A DNA stretch of 64,000 nt from assembly GCF_010389155.1 (NCBI RefSeq), contig NC_057761.1, positions 15,936,501 through 16,000,500 on the forward strand. Reading direction: 5' to 3'. This DNA is from Erigeron canadensis (Eukaryota > Streptophyta > Magnoliopsida > Asterales > Asteraceae). The notes under the pieces are model-generated. The model saw only the letters and a list, made by a program, of their open reading frames with translations, was not told where the DNA came from and searched no databases. Made by a program: the position numbers and the translations under genes. Positions 11,734 through 22,075 of this stretch are shown here, in pieces. The stretch's first letter is position 1. Every line of letters begins with the position of its first letter.

Positions 11734-12030
11734 CTTTCCCTCAACAGCATACCTCTTCCTTTCTTCAATCGGCATATCGATATATGTATATCTACCGATT
11801 ACTCCATTCTTCTCATAAGTAGGCCAATCAAAACCTTGAGTTATCACAACCCACATATCAATATCAGTTAGACTAACGTAATCTTCAAATCGTCTTTTCC
11901 ACATCTAATAGTTCTCCATACGGAATAGCTTTGGAGGTGTGTTCCCACGACCAACTTCATGATCGTGCATGATTATCTGACTGATAAGTAAGGCATTTGG
12001 AGAGCTTGCAGCAGCTAGTATGGTAGTCAT
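11734..12030 (-). pseudogene. Copia gag start (DE, inverted)
   Basis: The ATG at 12030-12028 opens MTTILAAASSPNALLIS and continues through a Pro/Lys-Leu segment. A TAG stop follows at 11907-11905, then the frame reads on as MWKRRFEDYVSLTDIDMW and GFDWPTYEKNGVIGRY (11904-11740). This is the typical N-terminus of Copia capsid proteins (DUF4219/UBN2). The start is preferred because it follows the leader and is the first ATG after the primer site. Except for the stop, the frame is open up to the element C insertion. Confidence 0.78.
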
Positions 12031-12341
12031 TTCGAATCTTTTAATATTAAATCAAACGAAATAACAAGTAGTTCGTGCGGCACGAAGTCACACGAGGTCA
12101 CACGAAGTGAAACACGAAGGACACTTGTCACGAACTTAGGCACGAAGAGCACTTCGTGTAGACGTGACACGAGGATGACACAAAGTCAACTAATACGTAT
12201 TCACGAATACGAAGATCACCTCGTGCTGACGTAAGCACGAGGTCGCACGAATTACGAATTAAAACTTCAAGAAAACAAGAACTTCGAATCGTTTTTGCAA
12301 TCAATAGAAAATCAAACAGTCTTACACCTTTTGATACCACT
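12031..12341 (-). promoter_or_regulatory. DE leader with primer site and CACGAAG repeats
   Basis: Between the LTR and the gag ATG lies about 310 bp. The primer site TGGTATCAAAAGG (minus strand, 12339-12327) begins 2 bp inside the LTR edge and matches only the first 8 bases of the tRNA-Met complement. Downstream are many CACGA/TCGTG boxes and one CCTCGTGCTGACGTAAGCAC palindrome (about 12211-12240), the same layout as the leader of element C. Confidence 0.6.
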
Positions 12342-12998
12342 TGTAAGGTCCTTTGGTTGCGTGGATTGTAATAAGATGTGATTCGTTATGTCAAAAGTGC
12401 GGAATCCTCTTGAGATAACTAGATTGCTATTGCCTTTGGTCGATTAATGAGCAACTAACCAACCTAAGGTCACGCACGAAGAAGTAATTCGTGTAGGAGA
12501 ACACACGAACAACAAATCAACTTGATTCGTAAATTCCTCAAAAGTTCATTACTAATTTTCGTGAATTAGTGTTGTATTTATACTAATAGGGTTTTGGTTC
12601 GTGTCGGCTCAGGCCTTAATTGAAGTCCATAAGCCTAATTAAAAAAGACCAATCGGCCTCATGCTGACGTCAGCACGAGGGCAATCCTTCATGCTGATGA
12701 CGTCAGCACGAGGGTCGTCCCTTTGGTTTTCGTTTGACATTGTTTGACCTGTATATAACATCCAACCATCGTTTAAGTGTTCTACGACACTTATAAACCT
12801 TGTATCTATGTTCTTGTACCTGCAAAACAATATATAACACACAAACACAAAACAAAACATAAACAGATATAATATTGAAGTTCAAACGTAATCATTAAAT
12901 ACCAACAAAAGTTCTTATTTAAATGATTACAAACATAGTTCTTAAAACATAAACGATAATCAAATCTATGTTGCTATTGTCACACAAATCTGCATCTA
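12342..12998 (-). repeat. LTR of DE (5', inverted)
   Basis: About 657 bp, matching 27684-28337 and 29174-29827 in reverse orientation. On the minus strand it starts near TAGATGCAGAT, with the expected terminal TG missing, and ends CCTTACA. It carries two TGACGTCA palindromes with CGTGC/GCACG arms (near 12665 and 12700) and a TATA-like box (AGTATAAATAC on minus, near 12580). The LTR's outer end at 12998 abuts DE gag sequence at 13002. Confidence 0.82.
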
Positions 12999-13001
12999 AA
13001 T

Positions 13002-15140
13002 TTGGCAAGTACTAGCTCAGAAAACAATGCATTTTTAAGTGGTGTTGAAGCTTCACCAATAGTAGATGCAGATGGACTTGCAGGTTATGTTGCTTATGAC
13101 AATGTGAATACAAATGTCAAGAGCATCACACAATCTTTTCATTCTATGCCGATGAGTATGAGTTCTGCAGAAGAAAGAATGAGTGTGTACTCAGCCTTTT
13201 GTATAGCTCATGAAGCATTCAACGGAGGAAAAGTCACTGATCATGCATTAATCGATGAGGACTGCAATCAAATAGATCCTGATGACTTAGAAGAAATGGA
13301 TCTACAATGGCAGCTAGCGATGTTAAGTATTAAGGTCAGAAGGTTCACTCAGAGAACGAGGAGATTTGTAGGAAATGGCACTAAGGTTTTTGACAAATCC
13401 AAGGTGAAGTGTTATAATTGTGATGAATTTGGTCATTTTGCTAGAGAGTGTGACCTAAGAGAAATGATAATACCGTTACTGGTAGACAAAACTACAATCA
13501 AGGCGGTATTACTCCTTCAAACAATCAGAAAACTCAAGCCATGATAACATTACCTGCTTTTCCACGACAAGCAAGCACTCCTCAGTTTATGGAGTCAAAG
13601 GCAGTTGTTGTACAAAATCCGGATGGTACCTATCAATGGGATACACAATTAGAAGATACCTCAAATCATGCTTACATGGTTGAAGTATATGATGAGGTAG
13701 CTGCAACAATTGATTATGCTACGTCCTCAAGTGAAGAGAGTGTATCTAAGATAGTGAAGCAAAATGTTCGAAAAGTTGCTGAGACTGTGAGATCTGAGAG
13801 TGAAGTTGTGACTGCTGTTAAAACATCTGAAGAAAAGGTGGAGTCAACTAAGCCAGTTGATGACCTGTCTAATAAGAGCATTGAAGATCAAATGAAGAAT
13901 TTTGTGATACCTGAAAGTATGACAACTAAAGATTTCGTTGCATACATGGCAGATTGCAAGGCTGCAGATCAAAAGGTATCATGTTCATTACTTTCAATTG
14001 TTGATGTCTGTAGAATGGTGTCTGATTTGAAACTTGAGGTGTCAAAGCTTAAAGATAATTTAACTGGTTTAACTACTGAAAATGTTGTTCTTAAGAAGGA
14101 AAATAACGTGTCTAAAGATTCTGATTTATTTCTACAACGAGATCACCAATAAACTAAATTAGATTTTGATCCTGAAGAAGTAGTATACTACAGCTTGAAA
14201 GACTGTGCTACAGTTTTCTATGATAGAGAAGTATCTATAACTAGGATTCAACCTAAGTCAATAATTGATAAAGTTTGGTGTGTAGAAAATAAAGAAGAAT
14301 GGTTGGCAGAACAAATTCCATATAAGGATAGACATTATGCTCCATTTAAGCCAGTAAGAACTATGGATGAAGCAATACAAACATTAGATATCATAGATGA
14401 AATGAAGGAGTATGGAATACCAATCCCTGAAATAGAATATGGTCACTCTAGAAAAAAACAAGCAAAGAAGTGTTATACCTGTCGTGAGAGAGGTCATATA
14501 GCTAATGAATGTCCAAATAGGAAGGTCAAGAATCCTAAGAATGACAGTCAAGTAAAGTCAAAGGATGTTTATGAAATTCCTAATGATAAAGGGAAGGGTA
14601 AACTAGTTGAACATGTAACTTCAACAGAACTTATGAGTGCGTATAAAAGGAATTACTATGAGGGGTATGCGAAAAGACATCCTGATAATGCAAATGCACA
14701 GAATTATATTAAGTTACTTAAATCTTTGTCTTATGGTAAGTCTGGTGTGATAGGTCAAGGGAATAATTCCAATAGATCTAAGAGCCCCAAACGACAGGGA
14801 CCTTCACAGAATACTACTATTAGTAGTGGAAGTCCAAGTCGATCTCGTACACCTCAAAGGAGTAATTCACCTAAGAATAAGATGGCTCAACAGAATCGAT
14901 CACCCCATTCTAGAATCAATAGTTTGTCTAAGCTCTAAGATCGATTAGGGAGTTAGCCTAGGTTTGGTATTCATTCGCCAAGGAATTCTCCTCCTAAGGC
15001 TCGTTTCAGTTCACCTAAGAAACAGTCTATGACATCATCTTCATCCAAGGCTCAGTTACAGAGCGATGGATATTGGACCGAATTAATTATTAGAGATGAA
15101 TTCGGCAAACCTAAACCTCAGAAGGTTTGGGTTCCTTTCA
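13002..15140 (+). pseudogene. DE gag, mid and C-terminal part, two CCHC knuckles
   Basis: Continues gag after the inverted start. The first frame (13002-13544) has a Ser/Thr-rich segment and knuckle [14 protein letters not shown] (13411-13452). A frame change leads to 13541-14152, an acidic and coiled-coil-like stretch (LKLEVSKLKDNLTGL, near 14030-14065). After a single TAA (14150-14152) the same frame runs to 14938, with a second knuckle CYTCRERGHIANEC (14472-14513) and a basic Ser/Arg/Pro-rich tail. A last frame change lies near 15140, where the protease frame starts. Two well-formed knuckles about 1 kb apart are unusual; most Copia gags have one. Confidence 0.8.
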
Positions 15141-16190
15141 GAAACTAACCATCTTATCGTCTGATGTGCAGGGAGAACCAACTATCAATCTTTGGTATGT
15201 TGACAGTGGATGCTCTCGGCACATGACAAGGGACAAGAAAGTGTTGTCCAACTATGAAGATATAAATGGTTATGTTAGTTTCGCAGGTCCCAAGGGAGGC
15301 AACATCTCGGGCCAAGGTGATGTTGTCAATGGGAAGATTACGCTGGAAAAAGTCAATTATGTGGAACAGTTATCTCATAATCTTATGAGTGTTTCTCAGA
15401 TTTGTAACAAGGGTAATCATGTCCATTTTACTAAGAAAGAAACACTTATTTTGAAACCAGGATATGTTGTTCCTGAAGACTGGATCCTGCTTAAAGCTCC
15501 TAGGAAGAAAGACATCTATAGCCTTATGTTACATGTTGATAATCCAAAGGAGTCAGTTTGCTTATTAACGAAAGCAAACGAATCTGAATCGTTGCTATTG
15601 CATAGAAGAATGGGACATATTAATTTCAGAAAGATGAATGAAATTGTAAAACATGGTTTGGTTGAAGGTGTTCCCATGAAACAGTTTGAAATGGAAGACA
15701 AATGTATACCTTGTCTGAAAGGGAAACATCAAAAGTCTTCACATAAACCGAAGCAAGAAAATTCTATTGCCAACCCATTTGAGCTACTTCACTTGGATTT
15801 ATTTGGTCCAATGAATGTAAGAAGTATCAGTGGAATGTTATCTGTTTGGTGGTTACTGATGACTCTACTCAAGATTCTCATGGGTATTCTTTCTTCAATT
15901 GAAAGATGAAAATCCACAGATTTTGATAAACTTCTTTGTTGAAACTAAAAATGTTTATGGAGTTCGTGTTAAGAGAATCAAGAGTGACAACGAAACTGAA
16001 TATAAGATTGGAAGTCTTTTGTTTGTCCAAAGGAATCTGGTATCAATTCAGTGCACCGTATAAACCACAGAATGGAGTTGCTGAAAGAAAGAATAGGACT
16101 CTAATCGAGACAGCCAGAACAATGCTTGCTGATTCAAGGCTCCCTACTATGTTTTGGGGGGGGGGGGGCAGTGAATACAACTTGTCATAT
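15127..16190 (+). pseudogene. DE protease and integrase, 5' part
   Basis: Protease: the active-site segment VDSGCSRHMT (about 15202-15231). Integrase zinc-binding domain: H-x-x-x-x-H in HRRMGH (about 15601-15618) and CIPC (about 15706-15717). Catalytic core: the first Asp in LHLDLFGP (about 15790), the second in KSDNETEY (about 15983), and Glu in NGVAERKNRT (about 16080). The frame shifts near 15900 and again at a run of 13 G (16156-16168). At about 16190 the integrase is interrupted by a LINE and resumes near 19690. Catalytic residues are present, but the ORF is broken. Confidence 0.85.
16156..16168 (+). repeat. Run of 13 G
   Basis: Homopolymer inside integrase; the reading frame after it (AVNTTCHIR) is shifted relative to that before it (LPTMFW). 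Slippage or an assembly/base-calling length error are both possible. Confidence 0.8.
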
Positions 16191-16193
16191 CAG

Positions 16194-16694
16194 ATTGTTT
16201 TTAAAGCTGATAAAAAAGTCCTTATGTGTTCTTTTGTTTATGCTCATAATAAATATATTCAAAGAAGAGCTCTTTGGGCAGATCTTGGTATGCATAAACA
16301 TGTGGTGGGTAGTGCTGCTTAGTGTTTAATGGGTGATTTTAATGCTACTTTGAGTTTGGATGATCATGCAAGTGGTTCTTCAAAAATTGATATAGCAATG
16401 CGAGAGTTCAATGAATGTGTAAATGAAATTGAGGTGAATGATGTCAATCGTATTGGGTTACAGTTTACATGGAATCAGGAACCTTAGAGTAATCAGGGAG
16501 TTCTTAGAAAGTTGGATCGTATTTTGGCTAATTCTAATTTTAAGAACATATTTTCTGGGGTGATTGCTTTATTTCAGTCGTATCGTATTTCTGATCATTC
16601 TCCTGCTATTTTAAAGCTTCCGGCTGCGATTAAGTTTTGACCTAAATCTTTTAAGTTTACAAATCTGCTTGTTCATCATACTAAATTTAAAGAT
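16194..16694 (+). pseudogene. LINE endonuclease domain, partial
   Basis: C-terminal half of the apurinic-type endonuclease. It reads SFVYAHNKYIQRRALWADL, then LMGDFNATLSL (GDFN motif, near 16330), FTWNQEP, LRKLDRILAN and YRISDHSPAIL (SDHSP motif, about 16585-16610). In-frame stops at 16319-16321, near 16485 and 16638-16640 break the domain. The N-terminal catalytic half is missing because the insertion is 5'-truncated. Confidence 0.8.
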
Positions 16695-18266
16695 GTGGTG
16701 TCGAATTGGTGGGGTAGTGAGGTTTGTGGATATCCAATGTATCGGCTGGTACAAAAGTTGAAAAGTCTGAAAAAACCGCTACGAAAACTTCTTTATGAGA
16801 AAGGCAATCTTCATGACACAGTTGTGAAACTTAGGGCTGAATTGGATGAGGTTCAGATGGCTTTGGATCATGATCCTTTTAATAATGACTTAAAGGAGGA
16901 AGCGACTGTTTATCTTCAAGCTTATAATGCAGCAGTGTTGGATGAGGAAAGATTTCTCAAGCAAAAAGCCAAAATTGAATGGCTTCAAGTGGGCGATGCT
17001 AATTCTGCTTATTTTCATAAGGTGGTGCAAGCGAGAAAGGCTAGAAGTAGTATCAATATGGTTTTTAATGCTAGTGGATCTATTTGTGATGGCGATCAGG
17101 TTCCTTTGGCATTTCTAGAGCATTATGTGCGATTCCTTGGACAAGCTGATTCGGTTAGTTCTTTGAATGTTTTTGATTTATTTACCAATGTATTACCTGC
17201 TGATCAAGCTTTAGATATGATTCATCCGGTTAGTGAGGAAGAGGTTAAACAGGCTATATTTTCCATGGGGGATGATAAATCCCCTGGTTCGGATGGTTTT
17301 TCTGCATGTTTTTTTAAGAATGCTTGGGACGTGGTGGGTGGAGATGTAGTTACTGCTATTCAGGATTTTTTTATTTCAGGGAGATTGTTGAAAGAAGTGA
17401 ATCATACAGTTATTGCCCTTATTCCTAAGGTGGATACCCCGTCTAGAGTTACTGATTATCGACCTATCTCGTTATGCAATGTTCTTTTCAAGTGTCTTAC
17501 AAAAATTATTGCAAACAGGATCAAGGGTTGTCTTCATCAATTGGTTGGTATTAATCAATCTACGTTTGTTCCTGAAAGAAGTATTACCGATAATATTCTA
17601 TTAACTCAGGAACTTATGCATAATTATCATTTGGATAGAGGTCCGCCAAGATGTGCACTTAAGGTGGATATCCAGAAGGCCTATGATACAGTAAATTGGG
17701 AGTTTTTGAGATGTATTCTAGTGGGATTCGGTTTCCATGCTGAAATGGTTAAGTGGATTATGGAATGCGTCACGGCTACTTCTTTCTCTTTGAATATCAA
17801 TGGGAATCTACACAGTTTTTTTAAAGGATGCAGAGGACTTCGGCAAGGGGATCCGTTATCTCCTTACTTGTTTACTTTGGTGATGGAAATTTTAACTCTT
17901 ATTCTAAAACGTCGGGTTCATGATTCTGATGGGTTTTCCTTCCATCATCAATGTGATGCTCATGAGGTTATTAACTTGTGCTTTGCTGACGATTTGCTTA
18001 TGGATGCTTTGGATGAATTTAAACAGGTTTCTGGTCTTACTCCTAGTTTGCCTAAAAGCACGACTTATTATTGTAATGTGCTTAATCATGTTAAATTGGC
18101 TATTTTAAATACGCTTCCATTTGAAGAAGGTTCGCTGCCGGTTAAATATCTAGGAGTTCCTTTGATTTCTTCTAGATTAAGGGCACGTGATTGTAAAGTT
18201 CTTGTGGAAAGGGTGAAAAAACGAGTAGAGGACTGGAAGTATAGATTTCTATCTTTTTGCTGGTAG
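16695..18266 (+). pseudogene. LINE reverse transcriptase (ORF2 core)
   Basis: An open frame of 523 codons, the longest intact stretch of this LINE. Ordered RT signs include DDKSPGSDGFSACFFK (near 17280), ALIPKVDTPSRVTDYRPISL (17412-17475), NQSTFVPERSITDN (17555-17595), KVDIQKAYDTVNW (17665-17700), GLRQGDPLSPYLF (17838-17876) and the catalytic CFADDLL (17980-18000). Just after FADD, family members usually have a short additional segment before MDALDEF; here about 15 residues are missing in frame. A stop at 18264-18266 (FCW then TAG) separates it from the C-terminal part. 'ATG' is chosen only as the first in-frame start; the true protein would begin upstream. Confidence 0.88.
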
Positions 18267-19517
18267 GCTTCAATTAATATCTTCGGTGCTCTCTTCTATA
18301 CATGTTTATTGGTCTTCTGTGTTTATGTTGCCTAGTAGTATTCTTCTTGATATTGAGCAAATTTTGAGGGGGTTCCTGTGGTGTCAAGGAGAACTTCAAA
18401 AAGGTAAAGCAAAAGTTGCATGGGATGATGTTTGTCTACCTAAAGCTGAAGGTGGTCTTGGACTTCGAAGGTTAGAGCAGTTCAATATTGCCCTTTTAAC
18501 TACTCATGTTCGAAATTTGCTGATTTGTAAAGAGTCTTTATGGGTAAAATGGATTCACACGTATAAACTTCAGGGAAAAAGCTTCTGGGAAATTCCTTGC
18601 CAAGGTAATATGTCTTGGAGTTGGCGTAAACTTCTCCAGATTCGCCCTATTATTAGATCATTTTTCTGGTTTGAGCTCGGGAATGGTGAGTGTGTCTCGG
18701 CTTGGTATGATAATTGGAATCCTCACAGTCCGCTTGCAACTCATTTATCTCCACGATTAATTACAAGGTCTGGTCTTAGTTTGAATGCTAAAGTTTCTGA
18801 TATTGTTGCTCAAGGGAATTGGAATTCGCCGGATTCTTGGATGTCTAAATTTCCTGGTTTGGTTGTTCCGAATTTAGTAGAGGGTAGAAAAGATAGATTA
18901 TATTGGAAGAGTCAAGGGGATGTATTACAAGATATCTCGGTTACTAGTGTTTAGAATACTATTCGACAACCTCATGCAAAGGTGGATTGGTCTTATATTG
19001 TTTGGCACTCATATCAAATTCTGAAGCATTCCTTTATCTTATGGTTGGCATTTAGAGGCAAGCTGAAAACGCAAGATGTTCTTGCTACTTGGGATTTACA
19101 TGCATTGTCGGCTACATCTCATGTGTGCTCCTTGTGTGGAGCTGTTCCGGATTCACGTAACCATCTTTTTTTTAATGTTCTTTTTCTAATCAGGTTTGGA
19201 ATTTAGTTCGTGCAAGGGCTAGAATTAATACCCAGTCAGTTATTTGGAATGATATTGCAACCGAGATTCTATTATTTGCTAAGAAGAATTCGGTCCTGAG
19301 TATGGTGGCAAAGCTTGTTTATGCAAGTGCTGTGTATTTTATATGGCAGGAAAGAAACGCTAGATTATTTAAAAACAAGCGAAGATCTATTAGTCAAGTT
19401 GTGGAGGTGATTACTTCTACTGTTCGGTTAAAGATGTCAACATGTCGATACAAGAGAACGAAACGAGTGGAGCACTTCCTTACCTCCTGGGATTTACCGT
19501 TTTTGTTAATTAAGTAG
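18267..19517 (+). pseudogene. LINE ORF2 C-terminal part with zf-RVT
   Basis: Continuation of ORF2 after frame changes and stops (near 18268, 18952 and 19204). Typical segments are FLWCQGELQKGKAKVAWDDV, LGLRRLEQFNIALL, WFELGNGECVSAWYDNW (18286-18954) and the zinc-binding RVT domain HSFILWLAFRGKLKTQDVL ... CSLCGAVPDSRNHLFF (19030-19172). The end, YFIWQERNARLFKN then a Lys/Arg-rich tail, stops at 19517. This is the normal end for this plant LINE clade. Confidence 0.85.
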
Positions 19518-19690
19518 CCGTAATCTTTTGTTTTCTTTTATTTGGTTCTCAGGAATATGCACCAAAAGTGGCATGTCACTTTTATTTTGGACGTTGCACA
19601 TTTGTGCATGGGTTGTAAGTCGTCTTAACACTCAGTCAAGCGCCTGTTTTATATGTTTTAATATAATATAACCTGGGTATACCTTTTACC

Positions 19691-22075
19691 CATATTTTAA
19701 ATAGGGTTTCTGTAGTTAAGCATCATAATAAGACATGTTATGAGCTTCTACATAAGAAGAAACCATATTTACAGAATGTTGAACCATTTGGTGTACCATG
19801 TACTTTTTTGAAATATTTACCTCAGTCAACGTTTGATCCAAAGGTTGAAGAGGGATTTTTCATGGGTTATAAAACGGGTACTCCAATTCAACGACTTTAC
19901 AATAAATTGACCAGGAAAGTTGACTTGGGTACTAATGTCAAAATTGTCAGTCATAAACCCGCTGTACATTCTGGAACTGGCAAGAATTTTGATTATGACA
20001 GTGTGTTTCGTTCATTACACGGTCCTGCTTCTTATTCAGATCCTGAAACAGTGGATGATGTGATCATTTTAAGAGATCATATGGATTATTCCACTACTTC
20101 TACATCTTCTCCTGCTCAAAATGTTGATACTACTCCAACCAAAGTTCAGTCTACCGTTTTTGGTAAAGGTAGTAAGGACAAGAATAAGCTAATAGATTCG
20201 GATGATTGTAAACCCGAGAATACTACACCACTTACTCCGTTAAAGGTTTCACTGCCTGATGATGATCCAATTTTTGAAGAATCGGAAGATGATTTTAGCT
20301 CTCCTGAGTTTCAGATTAAAACAAATTTAGGAGAAAGTCTGAATGTTGATTCGTTTCCTCAATATCGAGTTAATAAGGATCATCCAGTTGAAAATATTCT
20401 TGGTAATGCTACAGAAACTGTTCGAACAAGAAATCAGTTGAATAAGGAACTGACTAGTTTGTTTTGTGAAGTGAAAGACACTGGATTGATAACTGAGTGT
20501 TTATATTCTGGTTTCATTTCACAGGTAGAACCTAAGAATGTTAGGGCAACACTTCAAGATCCTTGTTGGGCTGAAGCTATGCAAGAAGAATTAGCTCAAT
20601 TTGAAAAACTTGGAGTATGGGAGTTAGTAGATGTGCCTAGAAGTAAAGAACCAATTGGAACTCGTTGGGTATTTAAATGCAAACGAGATGACAAAGAGGT
20701 CGTTACTAGGAACAAGGCATGTTTGGTAGATCAGGGGTTTGCACAACGAGAAGGATATGACTATAACGAAACTTTTGCACCAGTTGCTAGAATTGAAGCT
20801 ATAAGGTTATTTTTAGCCTATGCTAGTTTCAAGGGTATAAAGGTATATCAGTTAGACGTTAAAAGTGCTTTCTTGTATGGTGAAGTGAAAGAAGAAGTAT
20901 ATGTTCACCAACCACCGGGGTTTGAAGATCCTAATTATCCAAGAAGAGCATATCGACTTGATAAGGCTCTTTATGGATTACATCAAGCACCCAGAGTGTG
21001 GTATGAGAAGTTGTCGACACATTTGTTGACAAATGGTTTTACAAGAGGATCGATAGACAACACATTGTTTAACAAATGGAGGAAGCGAGATTATCTAATT
21101 GTACAAGTTTATGTGGATGATATCATATTTGGTTCATCTAACACAAAGATGTGCAAAGAGTTCGAAATGAGCATGAAAAAGGAATTTGAAATGAGTGCTA
21201 TGGGGGAACTTCAATTCTTCCTTGGACTACAAGTTGATCAAAGGAAAGATGGATTTTTCATACACCAGTCTAAGTATGTCGATGACATCTTGGAGAGGTT
21301 TCAAATGTTAGAATCCAAGACATATGCTACTCCTATTCAGCAGAATCATGGTTTAGGAGTTCTTGATCCGAAAGATGAACTTGTGGATGCAACTTATTAT
21401 CGTGCTATTATTGGCTCATTGATGTATCTGACTACATCGCGTCCAGATATTATGTTTGTTGTTTGTCTATGTGCTAGATTTCAAGCTAGTCCGAAAGAGT
21501 CACATTTGGTTGCAGCAAAACGTATTCTACGTTATCTTAAAGGATACTAAGGGCTTGGTCTATGGTATCCTATGGGTGGAACGTTTGATTTTGTTGCATA
21601 TACTGATTTGGACTTTGGTGGTTGTAACAATGACAGGAAGTCTACGACTGGAGGTTGTCAGTTTTTAGAAGGAAGATTAGTATCGTGGCAATGCAAGAAG
21701 TAGACATGTGTTGCTCAGGCAAAGTATATGGCTGCAGGTAGCTGTTGTTCCCAGGTATTGTGGATTCAGCAACAATTTCGTGACTACGGTATAGATTTTC
21801 TTGATACCCCTATTAGAATAGAAAATAAGTCAGCTATAGATATTACTAATAACCCTGTCATGCATAAGGTCACCAAGCATATTGATATTAGACATCATTT
21901 CTTGCGTGATTGTACCCAAAAGAAGTTAATTCATTTGGAAAAGGTTAGAACTGATGATAATTTAGTTGATCTATATACTAAAGCATTTGATAAGACTCGG
22001 TTTGAGAAGTTAATTCTTCTCAATGGGATAAGAATGCTGATTCATATTAAATCTATCAAAGAACTGATTTTGTAA
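19691..22075 (+). pseudogene. DE integrase end, reverse transcriptase and RNase H
   Basis: The integrase tail resumes (HHNKTCYELLHKKKPYLQN, 19715-19775), then a long open stretch from 19808 to 21550. RT signs: ACWAEAMQEEL-like start (near 20565), PIGTRWVFKCK (20650-20680), FAPVARIEAIRLFLAYA (20777-20825), YQLDVKSAFLYGEV (20848-20888), LYGLHQAPRVWYEKL (20968-21015), YVDD (about 21109-21120) and MGELQFFLGLQVD (21200-21240). The catalytic aspartates are intact. A TAA at 21548-21550 in the KG-LGLWYP segment and a TAG at 21701-21703 in the RNase H domain (LVSWQCKK-stop) break it. The STAEAEY-type motif has lost several residues (AQAKYMAAG, 21715-21740). The end, HIDIRHHFLRD and DLYTKAFDKTRFEKL, is standard. 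Confidence 0.88.

Larger units (their letters stand above)
8736..12998 (-). mobile_element. Inverted 5' part of Copia element DE (LTR, leader, gag start)
   Basis: Read on the minus strand from 12998 this is an orderly retroelement start: LTR (12998-12342), tRNA-Met-type primer site, leader, gag start codon (12030) and the N-terminal gag domain, which continues past the inserted element C to about 8736. The rest of gag, pol and the 3' LTR of the same family lie on the plus strand from 13002. The LTR is about 655 bp and matches the 3' LTR at 27684-28337. The simplest reading is that the 5' part of one DE element was inverted, with loss of some gag sequence at the break. Two separate copies meeting by chance is the alternative. 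Confidence 0.65.
16191..19690 (+). mobile_element. 5'-truncated LINE inserted in DE integrase
   Basis: A non-LTR retrotransposon lacking ORF1 and the start of its endonuclease. It begins around 16191 within ORF2 and ends about 170 bp after the ORF2 stop at 19517. The integrase reading resumes with NRVSVVKHHNKTCYELL from about 19700. 5' truncation is the usual outcome of target-primed reverse transcription. I found no convincing target duplication and only a T/A-rich, not poly(A), 3' end, so edges are plus or minus 20 bp. Confidence 0.8.
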
